This document shows, piece after piece, positions 55,570 through 64,000 of a stretch of DNA of 64,000 nucleotides (position 1 is the first letter of the stretch; each line of letters begins with the position of its first letter). The notes below the pieces were generated by a model that saw only the letters and a list, made by a program, of their open reading frames with translations, was not told the origin of the DNA and did not search any database. The stretch spans positions 1 through 64,000 of the forward strand of contig JAIKZG010000009.1 in NCBI GenBank assembly GCA_024682415.1, given 5' to 3'. The position numbers were made by a program, and so were the translations under genes. This DNA comes from Prevotella sp. (GTDB taxonomy: Bacteria; Bacteroidota; Bacteroidia; Bacteroidales; Bacteroidaceae).

Positions 55570-57996
55570 TCAGAGCTTTACGCTAATCTTCTTTCCATTA
55601 TATTTTATGCGCTTTGCGTTGCCCTTTATGTCTTTCACAACGAATGTGCGCTGCATGAGCATGCCGGGGAACTGTCCTTCGCGCTTGCCTATTGTGAGCG
55701 TGTGGCTTCTGTCGTTCCAGTGCATAGGAATAGTAGAGCATATGCCCTTCTCGTAGTCATAGCTGTCGCCCTCGTCTTCATAAAGCGTGAAGTCGCCATC
55801 AGCTCCCGGATAAACCCTCAGCTCCATGTCGTTGGCAGGCTTCTCGTCTACATATTGCATAACAGCTCCTATCGGCAAAATGCTTCCGGCACGCACGAAT
55901 AGAGGAACACTTTGCAGCGTAGTCTTGAGCGATACCTCCGTTCCGCCATCGTATTTCAGCCCCGTGTGATAGTCAAACCATTCTGTGCCTTTCGGGAGAT
56001 ACACCTTTGTGGTCTTTTCCTTTGTGAAAGGCTCTATGCTATTCTTGTTAGCTTCCGTAAGCTTCTTTTCTGCTTCCGAAGTGTATTGAGCATGCACGAT
56101 AGGGGCGGCGAGGAGAGCCTTGCCAAACATGAATTCATCTCCTATGTTCCATGTCTTATGGTCGGCTTTGAAGTCGCTCACCAAGGCGCGCATATAGCTG
56201 CCGTTGTTGGCTGTCACGTCGTGAGCCATGCTATATATATAAGGTATAAGAGTGTATCTCGTCTTTACTGCCGACGCAAGAGCATCAAACACAGGCTCAC
56301 CCTCCTTGCCATACTTGTAAATCTCGCGGCTCACCTCTGTGCCGTGGCTTCTCATGATAGGGCAGAACATAGCAAACTGCATCCAGCGCACATACAATTC
56401 CTGATACATAGGATTACGTGTCGCGCTGTCGTCAAGATATCTCTTGTTGTAAGAGCCGGCAAAAAATCCTCCACCGTCGCTGTTGTAGTTAGGGTTGCCA
56501 GTCATTGAGAAGTTAAGACCAGCCGGAATCTGACATCTCAGGCTCTGCCAAGATGATGTCACGTCGCCACTCCATGTGTTTGCGCCTGTGCGCTGCTGTC
56601 CCGCGAATGCGCTTCGCGTCATTATCGTCACGCGTTTTCTGCTTGTTATCGTGTCGGGATTTTGCTTTGCCTGCTCACGCTGATGCTTGTAAACGCCTTC
56701 CACCGTCATCAGCGGATAAGCGTTGCGCACCTTTCTCCACGAGCCGAGATAAGTCTTTATGTCGAGGTCGCTGTCTTTGAAAGCATGATGATCAGGCTCC
56801 GTAGAGTCCATCCACCAAGCGTCAGCTCCGAGGTTGTAAAGTCGAAGCATATTCTTCCAATAAATGTTGCGTGCCTCTGGGTTATACACATCGTAAGGCT
56901 TCACTCCGCTTGGGTAATCCTGTCGTGGTGGCCAGAAGTCGGCAATTCCGCTTTCAGGCCATGTCGTTATGTCAAAGAGCATACCCTTAGGCTGCATCTC
57001 GCGATACTGCTTTGTGTGAGGGCCGAAGCTCGCCCATATACTTATCAGCAGATGAGAGTTCTGCTTGTGCAGATAGTCTATGTTTTCCTGTGGATTTTTG
57101 AATTCGCCAATGAGGAAATCCATGGCATTCCACAGATAGTTAGAGCCCCAATATTGCCAGTCCTGCACCACGCAGTCGAGAGGAATATGCAGACGGCGAT
57201 AAGTGTCTACCACCTCTCTCACCTCCTTCCAGCTCTTATATCTCTCCTTGCTCTGCCAGAATCCGTAAGTCCATTTCGGCATCATCGGCACAGTGCCGCT
57301 CAGCGTTCTCATCTGCGCGTTCACTCCGTCTACGTTTCCACTCTGCATGAAATAGTAGTCAATGGCTTCTGCCACCTCTGAGCGGAAAGTCATGCCCTCG
57401 CTGTTGTCGTCGAATTTCGTTGGCGATGTGTTGTCCCAGTATAAGCCCCATCCCTTTACGCTCTGCACCACGGGCACGAAATCCTCCGTGTTGCTCTGTA
57501 TCATCATTCTCGATATTCCGCGCTTGCTCATCTTCTCGTCTTGAATTATTCCCAGTCCGTAGATAGGCTCATCGCTGTCAAGCGTGAAAGTCTGCTCAGC
57601 GAAATAGCTGTCCTTGTCAGGTCCGCTTCCTCTCTTTGTGAAGTCGTAAGCCTTCTCTTTCAGCAGCTCCTTGCCGTCGGCAGAAGTGAAAGTCACTCGT
57701 CCTGTGTTTTTGTCTACGGTTACGGTAATCTCAGGCGAAGAAATGCTCACGCTGCCATCGCTCTCCACCACCTTGGTGTTCACTTTCTGCTGCTTTAGCG
57801 TCACCACGAGCGACTGTGGCTCACGATATTCGCCATCGGGTGATTTTTCAATTCTTGCGATACGATTGGTTAGAAACTGCACTCGCGCGTGTCGGCTGCC
57901 ATTGTCGATTTTCACTCCCTGAGTGAATTTCGTCACGGTCTGCCCGTTTGCCATAAGGCTAATAAACAGCGCAAGGCCCAAAAATACTTTTTTCAT
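55570..57996 (-). CDS. Secreted GH31 glycoside hydrolase
   Basis: 808 aa. Signal peptide (KKVFLGLALFISLMANG), N-terminal beta domain, (beta/alpha)8 barrel with the nucleophile motif WWMDSTEPD (about residue 395), acid/base region WSGD (about 475), and a C-terminal beta domain (FVRAGSILPIG, LRVYPGADGDFTLYEDEGDSYDYEKG). GH31 members cleave alpha-glucosides or alpha-xylosides; WWMDSTEPD resembles alpha-xylosidase-like members, but specificity cannot be read reliably. Probably periplasmic or surface. Confidence 0.9.
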   Translation of the reverse strand: MKKVFLGLALFISLMANGQTVTKFTQGVKIDNGSRHARVQFLTNRIARIEKSPDGEYREPQSLVVTLKQQKVNTKVVESDGSVSISSPEITVTVDKNTGRVTFTSADGKELLKEKAYDFTKRGSGPDKDSYFAEQTFTLDSDEPIYGLGIIQDEKMSKRGISRMMIQSNTEDFVPVVQSVKGWGLYWDNTSPTKFDDNSEGMTFRSEVAEAIDYYFMQSGNVDGVNAQMRTLSGTVPMMPKWTYGFWQSKERYKSWKEVREVVDTYRRLHIPLDCVVQDWQYWGSNYLWNAMDFLIGEFKNPQENIDYLHKQNSHLLISIWASFGPHTKQYREMQPKGMLFDITTWPESGIADFWPPRQDYPSGVKPYDVYNPEARNIYWKNMLRLYNLGADAWWMDSTEPDHHAFKDSDLDIKTYLGSWRKVRNAYPLMTVEGVYKHQREQAKQNPDTITSRKRVTIMTRSAFAGQQRTGANTWSGDVTSSWQSLRCQIPAGLNFSMTGNPNYNSDGGGFFAGSYNKRYLDDSATRNPMYQELYVRWMQFAMFCPIMRSHGTEVSREIYKYGKEGEPVFDALASAVKTRYTLIPYIYSMAHDVTANNGSYMRALVSDFKADHKTWNIGDEFMFGKALLAAPIVHAQYTSEAEKKLTEANKNSIEPFTKEKTTKVYLPKGTEWFDYHTGLKYDGGTEVSLKTTLQSVPLFVRAGSILPIGAVMQYVDEKPANDMELRVYPGADGDFTLYEDEGDSYDYEKGICSTIPMHWNDRSHTLTIGKREGQFPGMLMQRTFVVKDIKGNAKRIKYNGKKISVKL

Positions 57997-58046
57997 AATA
58001 AATGGTATGTATAGTAATAATAAATGTATTAATTTTAAATCAGTTG

Positions 58047-58054
58047 CAAAAGTA
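58047..58054 (-). promoter_or_regulatory. -7 box of the GH31 gene
   Basis: TACTTTTG on the minus strand, with TTG 23 bp upstream (58080-58078), slightly long spacing. Confidence 0.5.
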
Positions 58055-58209
58055 CATATAAAATATCAGAAAACCCTCAACGCGCGCCTACGTTTTCCTT
58101 GTTACCACACAGGAACGAGAAGTTTATAATAAGCTTTTGGGGTCTTTAAATTACTTTCTCGTGGCTTCTTTTCAGAAGTTATAAGAAATTAATAAATTTT
58201 TAGTTTTCC

Positions 58210-58726
58210 ATTTTCCATCGGAAAATACGGCTTCCTCGTTTCGCAGGTTCTATTTTCTGGTGGAAAATGCGGCTTTTTTATTTTGTAGGCTTCATTTTCC
58301 GCTGGAAAATATGGAATTCTGATTTCCGTAGCCCTATTTTCCACCGTCAAATATCGTATTCTGAATTTATTTATCGCATTTTCCAGCGGAAAATATGGCA
58401 TTTTCATTTTTAGGGGTCATTTTCCATTGGAAAATACGCCATTTTGATTTTTGATAGCCCATTTTCCACCGGAAAATATGGCAATTTATTTTTTTAGCTC
58501 CATTTTCCCGTGGAAAATGTACATATTTTTTCTGATTTTAAAATTTTCCGGTGGAAAACTCCATTTTCAAAATCGGGAAGCGATATTTTCCATCGGAGAA
58601 TATGTGTTTTGATTCCACTTTTCAAATTTTCCGCTGGAAAATACGCCATTTTCATTTCGCGCGTCCTATTTTCCGACGGAAAATGCGCCTATCTGATTCC
58701 ACATCGCTTATTTTCCACTGGAAAAT
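58210..58726. repeat. 13-unit 42-bp palindromic repeat array
   Basis: Each unit starts ATTTTCC-NNN-GGAAAAT, a 7-bp palindrome with a variable centre (ATC, GGT, GCT, ACC, AGC, ATT, ACC, CGT, GGT, ATC, GCT, GAC, ACT in order), then about 25 bp with weak conservation (often GGC, an ATTT and a late GCC/GTC). Period 41-42 bp, with a partial copy at about 58753-58770. Because 42 is a multiple of three, open frames with a 14-residue repeat (PYFPxEN) arise on both strands (58189-58407 minus, 58510-58737 plus). Coding is possible but unproven. Confidence 0.85.
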
Positions 58727-58883
58727 GGATTTCTTAATTTCTGTTTAATTGTGTTTCGTGGTGGAAAAATCGTATATTGGTGTAGATTACCATTTATAAA
58801 ACTTAGAATAGCCACAAAAGGCAACTATCCGAAAAAATTGGTTAGTTCAAAATGATGATTTTTGCATTTCATGAAGGATTTCT

Positions 58884-58915
58884 TTTGTTTTGCTCATAAT
58901 AAATTGCTATCTTTG
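58884..58915 (+). promoter_or_regulatory. Promoter upstream of the structured leader and type III locus
   Basis: TTTG (58884-58887), 20 bp, TATCTTTG (58908-58915). Predicted start near 58920. Confidence 0.8.
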
Positions 58916-58918
58916 CCG

Positions 58919-59157
58919 ATGCCTTTTGCTATTATGGCGATTGGCGGACATATAAATATAAGGTGAGAAAAATCACTGCATACTAATTTCGATATAGCTT
59001 AAAAACTGAAATTCGACCAAAATTTTTTCAAAGACAAGGCTATGTTGGGATGGGGATGCACCTTGCTATAGGTGCACCCTTTTCCGTATATCTTGTCTTA
59101 AGGTTCTTTGGTCGGATACCGAGTTTTGGGATATACAGGAAAAGGCGTGCACTTTTT
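58919..59157 (+). ncRNA. Structured leader or small RNA with two alternative folds
   Basis: About 240 nt between a promoter and T-run. Fold 1 nests CGACCAAA/TTTGGTCG (59014-59021, 59107-59114), GACAAG/CTTGTC (59033-59038, 59092-59097) and TGCACCT/AGGTGCA (59057-59063, 59070-59076). Fold 2 pairs 59072-59092 with 59130-59152 almost completely, followed by TTTTT (59153-59157), a terminator. The 5' end (58919-58927) can also pair with 59140-59148. It could be an attenuator for the restriction locus or a discrete RNA of 6S type. No known class recognised. Confidence 0.6.
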
Positions 59158-59196
59158 CTTTATAGACATTTACAAAACTAAAAGTCGCGACCAAAA

Positions 59197-60948
59197 ATGA
59201 CTAAAGTAACACGTGCCTCTTTGCGTTCTAAGATAGAGAGCATAGAGGGATTGACTAATGAGGAACGCAGCGCGCTTCTCAATCTGATTAATACTAAGAA
59301 ATATGGCTTGGTGTGGGAAGACAAGCCCGAAGAAGCCGAAGAACGCCTTCAAGACGAATTGCCTGTTTTGGAGGAAGTGAAAGAACGAGCACTATTGAGC
59401 GATAATTCCGCAGCTCCTAATCATATTCTTATAGAGGGTGATAATCTTCACGCTCTTACTGCCCTTTCGTATACTCATGCCGGCAAAATAGATGTAATCT
59501 ATATTGATCCTCCTTATAATACGGGAAATAAGGATTTTATATATAATGACAAGTATGTAGACTCTGAGGATGAATTTCGCCATAGCAAATGGTTGTCGTT
59601 TATGAGTCGTCGATTGAAGATTGCAAAGAAGTTGTTATCTGAGAAAGGCGTGATGTTTATTTCAATTGATGATAATGAACAGGCTAATCTGAAATTGATG
59701 TGCGATGAAATCTTTGGGGAGAATAATTTCATTGCGAATTTTATATGGAAAAGTAAAAGTGGTGGAGCAAATGATGCTTCTTCTGTTGCAACGGATCATG
59801 AATACCTTTTGTTATATGCAAATAACAAGCAAAATGTATCAATATTTAATGATATATATGCGACAGTTACAACTTCTTATAATAGGGAAGATGAAAAAGG
59901 AAAATATTCATTAGATAGATTGGATAAACAGAATCTTGGTTATTTAGAATCTTTGGATTTTCCAATAGAAGGACCAGATGGTCAAATTTATGTAGTTGAA
60001 CATAAAGATCCTAATAATAAAAAAGCTCGTTGGCGCTGGGGAAAAGATACAGTTAATGAACGTTATGACGAACTCGTATTTAAATTTCCATACGTTTATA
60101 CAAAGAATTATCAGAAAAAGGGAGGGCAAAAACCACGTACTGTGTTATTTGATGAACGTTTTGGTCGAACAAGAACTGGGAGTACAGAACTTAAAAAGAT
60201 AATAGGTAACCAGAATATCTTTAGTTATCCCAAGCCTTCTGTTTTGTTGAAATTCTTGTTGTCAATTTCCGCGAATAAAAAATATACTATTCTTGATTTC
60301 TTTGCAGGCTCAGGAACAACTCTTCATGCGACTATGCAGTTGAATAACGAGGATGGTGGGCGTAGACAGTGCATACTTGTGACTAATAATGAGAATAACA
60401 TTTGCGAAGATGTAACCTATGAACGCAATAAACGAGTAATCAATGGCTACACAACGCCCAAGGGGGAGCAAGTGGAAGGTCTTCACGATAACAATCTGCG
60501 CTATTATAAAACAAATTTTGTGGGCAGAAAGCACACAAACAGAAATATGCGCAAGCTGATGGAGGCAAGCACTGATATGCTTTGCATAAAGAATGATGTA
60601 TATAAGAAGCAAGATAAGTTTGGCGGACGAAAGCTGAACAAAAACGTCGTAAGATTCTTTGACGACGGCAAAACGCCAATGCTCATAATATATAATGAGC
60701 TTGCTGTGGAAAAGATAGTAGATGTGCTGATAACAATGCAGGTGGAAAGGAAAATTAAGGTGTATGTGTTCAGCAATAGTAGATATGCTTATGATGATGA
60801 CTTCATGGAAGTAGCCGACAAAGTGGAGCTATGTGCGCTGCCAGATGCTATATACAGAGCCTATGTGGAAGTGATAGGCAAGCAACGCCCCAAGCAGATA
60901 ATAGAAGATGCTACGGCAAATGATGAAACTTCCAAAGGCAGAGCATGA
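59197..60948 (+). CDS. Type III DNA methyltransferase (Mod)
   Basis: 583 aa. Catalytic motif IV DPPYNTG (from residue 104) comes before the SAM motif FAGSGTT (about 369-375), the beta-class order. The region between them is the likely target recognition domain. The stretch 59740-60300 is more AT-rich than its flanks, as often for exchanged recognition domains. Should methylate adenine in a short site and partner with Res. Confidence 0.9.
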   Translation: MTKVTRASLRSKIESIEGLTNEERSALLNLINTKKYGLVWEDKPEEAEERLQDELPVLEEVKERALLSDNSAAPNHILIEGDNLHALTALSYTHAGKIDVIYIDPPYNTGNKDFIYNDKYVDSEDEFRHSKWLSFMSRRLKIAKKLLSEKGVMFISIDDNEQANLKLMCDEIFGENNFIANFIWKSKSGGANDASSVATDHEYLLLYANNKQNVSIFNDIYATVTTSYNREDEKGKYSLDRLDKQNLGYLESLDFPIEGPDGQIYVVEHKDPNNKKARWRWGKDTVNERYDELVFKFPYVYTKNYQKKGGQKPRTVLFDERFGRTRTGSTELKKIIGNQNIFSYPKPSVLLKFLLSISANKKYTILDFFAGSGTTLHATMQLNNEDGGRRQCILVTNNENNICEDVTYERNKRVINGYTTPKGEQVEGLHDNNLRYYKTNFVGRKHTNRNMRKLMEASTDMLCIKNDVYKKQDKFGGRKLNKNVVRFFDDGKTPMLIIYNELAVEKIVDVLITMQVERKIKVYVFSNSRYAYDDDFMEVADKVELCALPDAIYRAYVEVIGKQRPKQIIEDATANDETSKGRA

Positions 60949-60978
60949 ACTTTTTAACCTCACAAGCAAGAAGAACCA

Positions 60979-62388
60979 ATGATAAAAAGTATAGAATATC
61001 AGACGAAAGCCGTAGATGAACTGATGGAGAAGACCATCAAGTTGCTGGAACAGGACGGCGAACGAAAGAAGCTAATATTCAAAGCCCCTACAGGCTCCGG
61101 GAAAACAGTAATGGCAAGTACTTTGCTCGACCGACTTGTTACGGAGTTGCCGGAAAGAGCTGTCGGTATGGGCAATGTGGCTTTTATATGGATTGCGCCA
61201 AACAAGCTGCATGTGCAGAGCTACATGAAAATGAAAAACTATTTCACCGAAACGCGCGTGCTGCATCCTGTTACGTTTGACGAAATGGATCATTCCAACG
61301 ATGGATATATTCACCCGGGAGAAATATTGTTTGTAAACTGGGAGAGTATAAACAAAGAGAAGAACGTGATAGTGAGAGACAATGAAGCTGGCAGCTCACT
61401 ATATGATATATGTCGCCGCACCAGAGATGACTATGGAATGCCGATAGTGGTGATAATAGACGAGGAGCACATGTTTAACTCATCGAAGGCGGCAAAGAAA
61501 TCGGAAAATGTGCTCAGACGAATAATGCCGAAAGTGGAGATACGAATTTCTGCCACACCGGATATTACCATGATTGATGAAATGGTAAACATACCACGCT
61601 CTGAGGTGGTGAAGGCTGAAATGATAAAAGACGGCATAACGCTTAATCCTAAAGTGGAAGACCCGGAAACTGGCATGAGTTCAAATGATTTTCTGCTGGA
61701 AGAAGCGCTAAAGAAACGTGAGGAAATAAAGCGCGCGTATGAAGAACTTCATGTGCGTGTAAATCCGTTGTTGCTTATACAGCTGCCTAATGATAACAGC
61801 GAGGTGCTCAGCGCAGACGAAAGAACTTTGCTGGAACTATTAACACTGCGATTACGTACAGAGCACGACATAACTACGGATAACCATAAACTGGCTGTTT
61901 GGTTGTCGAATGAGAAAACAAATCTTGAAGGCATTGAAGATAACTACAACATGACAGAGGTGATGCTTTTTAAGCAAGCCGTTGCCATGGGATGGGACTG
62001 CCCGAGAGCTGCGGTGCTGTTGGTGTTTAGAGATATTAAGAGTTTTGAGTTTTCTATTCAGACTGTGGGGCGTATTCTGAGAATGCCCGAACAGCATTAT
62101 TATCCTAATGCGTTGCTAAATCATGGCTATGTGTATACCAATTTGAGCAATGATATAATAAAGGTGGTGAAAGATGATATGAACTATATCAGCAAGGCGC
62201 TTATGGCACAGAGAAAAGAAGATTTCTGCAATGTGAGCCTCACATCATTCTATATGGAACGACTGGCACAGGAGCGCAGCCGACTTGGCGCTGACTTCTA
62301 TAAAGTACTCATTGATACGATAAAAAGAAAATGGGGGCTTAATGTGGTGGAGCAAGATTTGTTTTCACCTTTTGGCGATGATGAGTGA
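60979..62388 (+). CDS. Type III restriction subunit, helicase half (Res-N)
   Basis: 469 aa. SF2 translocase with APTGSGKT (Walker A, K42), IIDEEH (about 160-164), SATPD and QTVGRILRMPE (motif VI). Full Res proteins are around 900 aa and carry a C-terminal nuclease; here the frame stops at 62388 with several stop codons after it, and the nuclease is a separate gene 35 bases downstream. Confidence 0.85.
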   Translation: MIKSIEYQTKAVDELMEKTIKLLEQDGERKKLIFKAPTGSGKTVMASTLLDRLVTELPERAVGMGNVAFIWIAPNKLHVQSYMKMKNYFTETRVLHPVTFDEMDHSNDGYIHPGEILFVNWESINKEKNVIVRDNEAGSSLYDICRRTRDDYGMPIVVIIDEEHMFNSSKAAKKSENVLRRIMPKVEIRISATPDITMIDEMVNIPRSEVVKAEMIKDGITLNPKVEDPETGMSSNDFLLEEALKKREEIKRAYEELHVRVNPLLLIQLPNDNSEVLSADERTLLELLTLRLRTEHDITTDNHKLAVWLSNEKTNLEGIEDNYNMTEVMLFKQAVAMGWDCPRAAVLLVFRDIKSFEFSIQTVGRILRMPEQHYYPNALLNHGYVYTNLSNDIIKVVKDDMNYISKALMAQRKEDFCNVSLTSFYMERLAQERSRLGADFYKVLIDTIKRKWGLNVVEQDLFSPFGDDE

Positions 62389-62423
62389 TGTAATATGCGG
62401 AATTTTAAAATAAGATAAGAATT

Positions 62424-63389
62424 ATGGCAATAACAGACAACGACATATTAGGCGACATTCAGCGTAATCGCTATCAGGCAGAACATACGAAGCATATCAA
62501 TTTTGACGTAAGCCGTATACAGGTGCAGTTGCTTCATGATGTTGATATTACGGGCGAAGCAGGAGAAACGGCAGTGGGGCAGGATAAGCAGATAAAATAT
62601 GCGAAAAATGCAGAAGAATTGATAGAGGAGCTTACAAAATATTGTGCTGCGCTTATATCTCGAAAGGGTTTTGAAAAAGTGAGCACAGTGACGCTGAGAG
62701 GTTATGCAGTGCAGATGATGGAGGATTTGTTTGGAGTGTTTGAAAACGATGCTCCGAAGATATTGCTTGCGCAGACTAACAGGGCAAAGTTTAGCGAAGT
62801 GATAGAACAGGCTCTCGATAATTATAAAAATAAGATAGATGATAAGAAGAAAGAAGCAAAGAAACGTTCTTTCAAACAATATAGATGGGAAGTACCGGAA
62901 CGCAGGGAATACAGTGAAGAAAGCAATGTGGCTGTACCGCAAGTGAAGGCTCATGCGTTAATGCCGTTTATGCAACTGAAAAAGGCGAGCAATCCGGAAA
63001 AACGATTTGAAGCATTTTTGGAAAGCAACCGCGAATATATAGATTGGTGGTATAAAAATGGTGATGAGGGCAAGCAGCATTATTCTATAGCCTATGATTG
63101 TGCTGACGGTTCAAAGAGTCTGTTTTATGTGGACTTCGTGATAAGAATGAAGAACGGCACGATATGCTTGTTTGATACAAAATCGTGTGGTAGCGACTCG
63201 GAAGCACCCAACAAGCACAATGCCTTGGTTGATTATATGAATGAAGCCAAAGAGAATGGCAATGCGCATATTATCGGTGGCGTGATAATAGAAGATGGTG
63301 ACAACTGGAAATATTGTTCTATGCACATTGAAAATACTGACGACTTGACAGGATGGGATGCCTTCCATCCTGATATGTATGGCGAATAA
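62424..63389 (+). CDS. Type III restriction subunit, nuclease half (Res-C)
   Basis: 321 aa with its own ATG. C-terminal PD-(D/E)XK pattern: the acidic residue in YVDFVIR (about 236) and DTK (251-253) in CLFDTKSCGSD. The N-terminal half is helical and may bind the helicase subunit. Mod, helicase and nuclease form one operon ending at a strong terminator. Confidence 0.8.
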   Translation: MAITDNDILGDIQRNRYQAEHTKHINFDVSRIQVQLLHDVDITGEAGETAVGQDKQIKYAKNAEELIEELTKYCAALISRKGFEKVSTVTLRGYAVQMMEDLFGVFENDAPKILLAQTNRAKFSEVIEQALDNYKNKIDDKKKEAKKRSFKQYRWEVPERREYSEESNVAVPQVKAHALMPFMQLKKASNPEKRFEAFLESNREYIDWWYKNGDEGKQHYSIAYDCADGSKSLFYVDFVIRMKNGTICLFDTKSCGSDSEAPNKHNALVDYMNEAKENGNAHIIGGVIIEDGDNWKYCSMHIENTDDLTGWDAFHPDMYGE

Positions 63390-63424
63390 ATTTGATATAA
63401 GTATATCATTATTATAATGTGATG

Positions 63425-63466
63425 AATGGCAGTTGTTTCTTTGGCGGAAACAACTGCCATTTTTAT
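63425..63466 (+). terminator. Terminator of the restriction operon
   Basis: AATGGCAGTTGTTTC (63425-63439) pairs perfectly with 63447-63461, followed by TTTT. Confidence 0.92.
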
Positions 63467-63547
63467 CAAATGAAGGAGTGAAATAGTTTACTTTTTCTTC
63501 TATTTTCTACATTTTTCTTTATTTACTATAAATTTTTTATTTAGATA

Positions 63548-63579
63548 TTTGGAATTTCTAAAATAAAGTCTTATATTTG
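63548..63579 (+). promoter_or_regulatory. Bacteroidota-type promoter
   Basis: TTTG (63548-63551), 20 bp, TATATTTG (63572-63579). Drives the short peptide ORF and possibly the gene at the right edge. Confidence 0.75.
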
Positions 63580-63665
63580 TACTCGCTGTTGAAAAATATA
63601 ATGATACATATCATTTTATATATATTCATAAGCACACATATATTTTAAAATTAAAAATTAGCGAG

Positions 63666-63728
63666 ATGAGAGATTTAAAATTATTAATTAAAAAGAAAGG
63701 AGGTGCTGCAATATGCTGTGGTAACTGA
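63666..63728 (+). CDS. 20-codon ORF with double-glycine motif
   Basis: Reads MRDLKLLIKKKGG then AAICCGN and TGA. The basic helix, the GG and the short Cys-Cys tail resemble a minimal double-glycine leader peptide with a 7-residue core. An AAGGAGG inside it also precedes a second ATG that stops after three codons. It follows a good promoter. Expression is unproven. Confidence 0.45.
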   Translation: MRDLKLLIKKKGGAAICCGN

Positions 63729-63890
63729 GGAAATGGGCAAATGAGTATATTTTGAATTCATGAGTCACATATAGAAAAATGTATAGTATATGCTATATAC
63801 AGAATTGTAGGTAAAGCAGTATTATATATATAAATATATTTCATTATATAAAATTTCAAGTTTATTATATACTAATTAATTTTGTTTACT

Positions 63891-64000
63891 ATGATAAAGA
63901 ACATTGAAGATTATTTGGCATCAATTATTGCCAAGAGATTGAGAAACGGCGTACATTATGTTTACGCCCAGGAGTATTGCGATGACTGTCAGGATGATGC
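63891..64000 (+). CDS. Unidentified gene, 5' part only
   Basis: ATG at 63891 opens a frame that continues past the window: helical N-terminus (IKNIEDYLASIIAKRLRNG) then YAQEYCDDCQDD with a CxxC pair. Too short to identify. It may be the partner (transport or modification) of the short peptide ORF upstream. Confidence 0.5.
   Translation, partial: MIKNIEDYLASIIAKRLRNGVHYVYAQEYCDDCQDD

Noticed and set aside
55912..57798. Plus-strand ORFs of up to 239 aa opposite the GH31 gene
   Set aside because: Antisense shadows; the GH31 frame has signal peptide, catalytic motifs and full length.
58210..58726. CRISPR array
   Set aside because: The repeat is a short palindrome with a variable centre, the 25-bp intervals are partly similar to each other, and no cas gene is near.

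Overview
The window looks like part of a Bacteroidota (Bacteroidales, probably Prevotella-like) chromosome carrying most of a tailed-phage prophage. The taxon is inferred from the promoter grammar (TTTG, 20 bp, TAnnTTTG recurs at six or more genes), from a GT3-type glycogen synthase next to an alpha-glucan phosphorylase, from a TGS-uridine kinase fusion, and from the rarity of Shine-Dalgarno sequences. The prophage runs from the left edge to a tRNA-Pro(GGG) gene at 42162-42234, next to a tyrosine integrase. Its other end lies outside the window.

Prophage, 1-42.1 kb. Two structural operons diverge from about 9.4 kb. The leftward one encodes terminase, portal, a small terminase-like protein, a Dit-like tail protein and a very large tail-tip/fibre protein cut by the window edge. 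The rightward one encodes a scaffold-like protein, decoration protein, major capsid, head-tail connectors, tail tube, a tail-assembly chaperone pair joined by a programmed -1 frameshift, and a 2569-aa tape measure protein, so a long-tailed siphovirus. A bidirectional terminator at 22.7 kb separates this from a leftward run of about 29 mostly small unknown genes (22.7-34.4 kb) that includes a second tyrosine recombinase. Then come a monocistronic gene at 35.3-36.0 kb, a 2-kb AT-rich non-coding control/origin-like region, a rightward replication cluster led by a P4/D5-type primase-helicase, and the integrase.

The most unusual feature is the small-gene array. Nearly every gene is preceded by a leader made of a short stem-loop with a different sequence each time, then a conserved single-stranded block (consensus TATTAACCAA or TATAAACCAAA on the minus strand), then about 10-18 nt and the ATG. 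I count 28 copies. The stems covary, and the non-Watson-Crick positions I checked are G-U on the transcribed strand, which would be A-C on the other. This argues for an RNA element rather than a DNA site. It resembles in layout the start-associated sequences of cluster K mycobacteriophages but is unrelated in sequence. The same leader also marks several very small genes, including one of 15 codons.

Host chromosome, 42.2-64 kb. A secreted small protein, glycogen synthase and alpha-glucan phosphorylase, the rpsF-rpsR-rplI operon, gyrB, a secreted carbohydrate-enzyme-like protein, a uridine kinase-like protein, a Na/Pi transporter with a PhoU domain, a TSCPD-domain protein and a secreted GH31 glycosidase. 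Then follow a 13-unit array of 42-bp palindromic repeats, a strongly structured non-coding leader with two mutually exclusive folds, and a type III restriction-modification locus whose Res subunit is split into separate helicase and nuclease genes. The right edge holds a promoter, a 20-codon ORF with a double-glycine motif, and the start of an unidentified gene.
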